Shown in pieces: positions 62,171 through 64,000 of a stretch of DNA of 64,000 nucleotides. Location of the stretch: assembly GCF_041379765.1 (NCBI RefSeq), contig NZ_CP166919.1, positions 1 through 64,000 on the forward strand, in the 5' to 3' direction. The notes under the pieces are model-generated. The model was not told the origin of the DNA. It did not search any database and worked only from the letters and a program-made list of their open reading frames with translations. The position numbers and the translations under genes are program-made. Each line of letters opens with the position of its first letter. Position 1 is the first letter of the stretch. The DNA comes from Thalassotalea sp. Sam97. GTDB taxonomy: Bacteria > Pseudomonadota > Gammaproteobacteria > Enterobacterales > Alteromonadaceae.

Positions 62171-63694
62171 TTAGGGGGTAACACTCTCCGTTAGCAGGCG
62201 AATTAATCGGTCCATGGCACGATAGCTTAATGCTTCAACCAAGTGATGGCGATCAATATCGGTTTGTTGCTTTAGGTCGGCAATGGTTCGGGCTATTTTT
62301 AGTATTTTATGGTGCGCACGCGTCGATAAACCAAGCTTTTCAAGAGCTAAATCGAGAAACTCCGCATCGTCAGTAGTCAGTTGGCAGTATTGTTTTAACT
62401 CTGGGCTGGTTAAGTGGGCGTTGGTTTTGCCTTGCCGCTGCTGCTGTCGCTGCCGGCATTGAATAACCCGCTGTAGTACGGATTCGCTAGACTCCTCTTG
62501 TGCTGAACTCTGCGCCCATGCGCCTCTGGGTAATCGTGCTACTTCAAGCTGAATGTCAATACGATCGAGAAATGGGCCTGACAACTTACTAAGGTAACGC
62601 AATGTTTGCTCTGGTGTTGAGCGTTTATCACTGTAGAAACCTGTCGGGCTTGGGTTCATTGCTGCGACCAGTTGAAACTTAGCTGGGTAGGTAGCTTTTT
62701 GCAGCGCTCTGGATATGGTGACCTCTCCTGATTCCATCGGTTCGCGTAATACATCGAGCACTTTACGATCGTATTCAGGCAGCTCATCTAAAAACAAAAT
62801 ACCATTATGAGCCAGCGATATCTCCCCTGGTATTGGTGTAGAACCACCACCAACTAATGCCGCCGATGAGGCGGTATGATGTGGAGATCTGAATGGCCGT
62901 TGTTGCCAATACTGTAAATCGATATCGTGCTGGCATACAGAATGAATGGCCGCAGTCTCTAAGGCCTCTTCATTGGTCATTGGTGGCAGAATTGACGGTA
63001 ATCGTGATGCTAGCATAGTCTTGCCTGTACCCGGAGGGCCAATAAACAGTAAGTTATGGGCGCCAGCAGCGGCAAGTTCTAATGCTCTTTTGGCAAGGGG
63101 TTGGCCTATTACATCGCACATATCATTAGCAAATGCTGCCTTGGGAGCTGGCATGTGCTGGTACTCTGATAGCGGTAATACTTGTTGTCCGGATAGGTGG
63201 CTAAATAGTTGATCAAGACATTGCAAGGCGATTATTTCAGCACCGGCTACGCGACAAGCAATGTCGGCGTTTTCGCTTGGTAGAATGAGTTTACGGCCGG
63301 CATTACGCGCAGCAATTGCCATGGGGATATCGCCAACAATTCGCCGTAATTGGCCGTTGAGAGCCAATTCTCCGGCAAATTCAAGCCGCTCAATGGAATG
63401 CTTTGGCAGTTGCCCTGAGGCAACCAAAATTCCCACCGCAATAGGTAAGTCAAAGTGACCACCCTCTTTGGGTAAATCAGCGGGTGCGAGGTTAACAATA
63501 ATTTTTTTTTGTGGAAACTCAAAGCCACAGTTGATGATGGCACTGCGGACCCTATTTTTAGCTTCTCTCACCGAGGTTTCCGCCATGCCTACCATTTGAA
63601 ACGCTGGCAGGCCATTACTGAGGTGAATTTCAGTACAGACGCTCGGTGCGTCCAGTCCAATACGAGCACGAGTATAGATGCAAGCTAAGCTCAT
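62171..63694 (-). CDS. comM: YifB/ComM family Mg chelatase-like AAA+ ATPase
   Basis: The 507-residue hexameric helicase is known in V. cholerae (ComM) to help branch migration during natural transformation. The N-terminal ChlI-like domain begins SLACIYTRARIGLDAPSVCTEIHLSNGLPAFQMVGMAE. Walker A is GPPGTGKTMLASRLP, Walker B is GILFLDELPEYDR, and there is a C-terminal Mg-chelatase domain. The length matches YifB (506). It is convergent with ilvY, 12 bp apart, and has no visible terminator between. Confidence 0.94.
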   Translation of the reverse strand: MSLACIYTRARIGLDAPSVCTEIHLSNGLPAFQMVGMAETSVREAKNRVRSAIINCGFEFPQKKIIVNLAPADLPKEGGHFDLPIAVGILVASGQLPKHSIERLEFAGELALNGQLRRIVGDIPMAIAARNAGRKLILPSENADIACRVAGAEIIALQCLDQLFSHLSGQQVLPLSEYQHMPAPKAAFANDMCDVIGQPLAKRALELAAAGAHNLLFIGPPGTGKTMLASRLPSILPPMTNEEALETAAIHSVCQHDIDLQYWQQRPFRSPHHTASSAALVGGGSTPIPGEISLAHNGILFLDELPEYDRKVLDVLREPMESGEVTISRALQKATYPAKFQLVAAMNPSPTGFYSDKRSTPEQTLRYLSKLSGPFLDRIDIQLEVARLPRGAWAQSSAQEESSESVLQRVIQCRQRQQQRQGKTNAHLTSPELKQYCQLTTDDAEFLDLALEKLGLSTRAHHKILKIARTIADLKQQTDIDRHHLVEALSYRAMDRLIRLLTESVTP

Positions 63695-63884
63695 TTGATG
63701 TCCTTATCAAATTGATGGTCGGTAGTCTTGAGTTTAGTCGCTTTTACTCAATACACTACGACAAATTTGCTACTCGATTAAGCCTTGGTCGCGAACACAC
63801 AGTCGTTATAAAAAGGTAAACAAGGGCTTGTGAATAAAATTAAGCTATGCTATTTGTTTTAGTGTGTTAACAATTATGTAACCC

Positions 63885-63912
63885 AAGCTGTTTGAAATAA
63901 GCTATTTGAAAA
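63885..63912. repeat. 14-bp tandem repeat upstream of the right-edge gene
   Basis: AAGCTGTTTGAAAT (63885-63898) is followed directly by AAGCTATTTGAAAA (63899-63912), 12 of 14 positions identical. It lies about 70 bp before the partial gene in the 287-bp spacer after comM. It may be an operator pair. Nothing else was recognised in this spacer. Confidence 0.5.
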
Positions 63913-63981
63913 TTTGCTGGCTTATAGTTGCGAGAGACGTTTATCAGACGCCGAACTTTGCCAGTAAATGGAGGACAACAC

Positions 63982-64000
63982 GTGGTACAAGCTATTTATT
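63982..64000 (+). CDS. 5' end of a gene cut by the window edge
   Basis: GTG at 63982 with GGAGG 7 nt upstream (63970-63974) opens a frame beginning (M)VQAIY. Only six codons are visible, so no product can be named. An ATG at 63968 in another frame overlaps the ribosome site and is less likely. Confidence 0.4.

Noticed and set aside
1..64000. CRISPR arrays, insertion sequences, prophage, toxin-antitoxin or classical defence genes
   Set aside because: No regular spaced repeats, transposase motifs, terminal repeats or defence-family proteins were found on reading both strands.

Overview
The window is a contiguous stretch of chromosome from a marine-type gammaproteobacterium, most likely Alteromonadales and probably Colwelliaceae (Thalassotalea/Colwellia-like). 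The evidence is the gene order mnmE-mioC-oriC-mnmG-rsmG-parA-parB-atpIBEFHAGDC, the moderately AT-rich codon use, the E. coli-like replication origin, and close resemblance of many proteins to enterobacterial or Shewanella-type families. No rRNA, tRNA, CRISPR array, insertion sequence or prophage was seen.

Layout. 0.1-7 kb: tRNA-modification genes (mnmE, mnmG), rsmG and the parAB partition genes surround the chromosomal origin (about 2200-2540), which has four DnaA boxes, dense GATC sites and an AT-rich unwinding region on the mnmG side. 7-14 kb: the complete F1Fo ATP synthase operon, ending in a strong terminator. 14.5-21.3 kb: accessory cell-envelope genes (gamma-glutamyltransferase, a His-rich DUF3300 protein, a PepSY / response regulator / histidine kinase operon, a C-terminally anchored surface protein) separating atpC from glmU, which is often its direct neighbour. 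A shared 20-bp direct-repeat box suggests that the two-component system controls its own operon and the DUF3300 gene. 21.3-34 kb: glmU, then mostly single-gene units: an encapsulated-ferritin homologue with no encapsulin nearby, gloA2, a permease, a SpoIIAA-like protein, VanZ, a CDGSH/glutamate-synthase fusion, chrA, the yqiJ-yqiK flotillin pair and a pair of bacterial PH-domain membrane proteins.

34-43 kb: a glycogen/maltodextrin operon (glgP-glgB-glgX-malQ) behind a promoter with two operator-like dyads. 43-53 kb: an aldo/keto reductase, a split spermidine-synthase-like pair, an anchored barrel-like protein, cdd-deoA nucleoside salvage, a CPA2 antiporter with DUF523, and a DUF885 lipoprotein. 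53.1-53.3 kb: a class I cyclic-di-GMP (GEMM) riboswitch on the minus strand with its own good promoter but no gene downstream in its own direction; it points into the 3' end of the DUF885 gene. This is the most unusual element in the window. 53.4-64 kb: tesB, a YbdG-type mechanosensitive channel preceded by a 29-codon small ORF with a near-perfect ribosome binding site, proBA, ansA, the divergent ilvC/ilvY pair, comM, and the first codons of a further gene at the right edge.

Function. The left third is housekeeping: replication start, segregation, tRNA modification and energy. The rest is carbon storage, amino-acid and nucleoside metabolism, stress and metal handling, and envelope functions, mostly in short transcription units separated by recognisable terminators.
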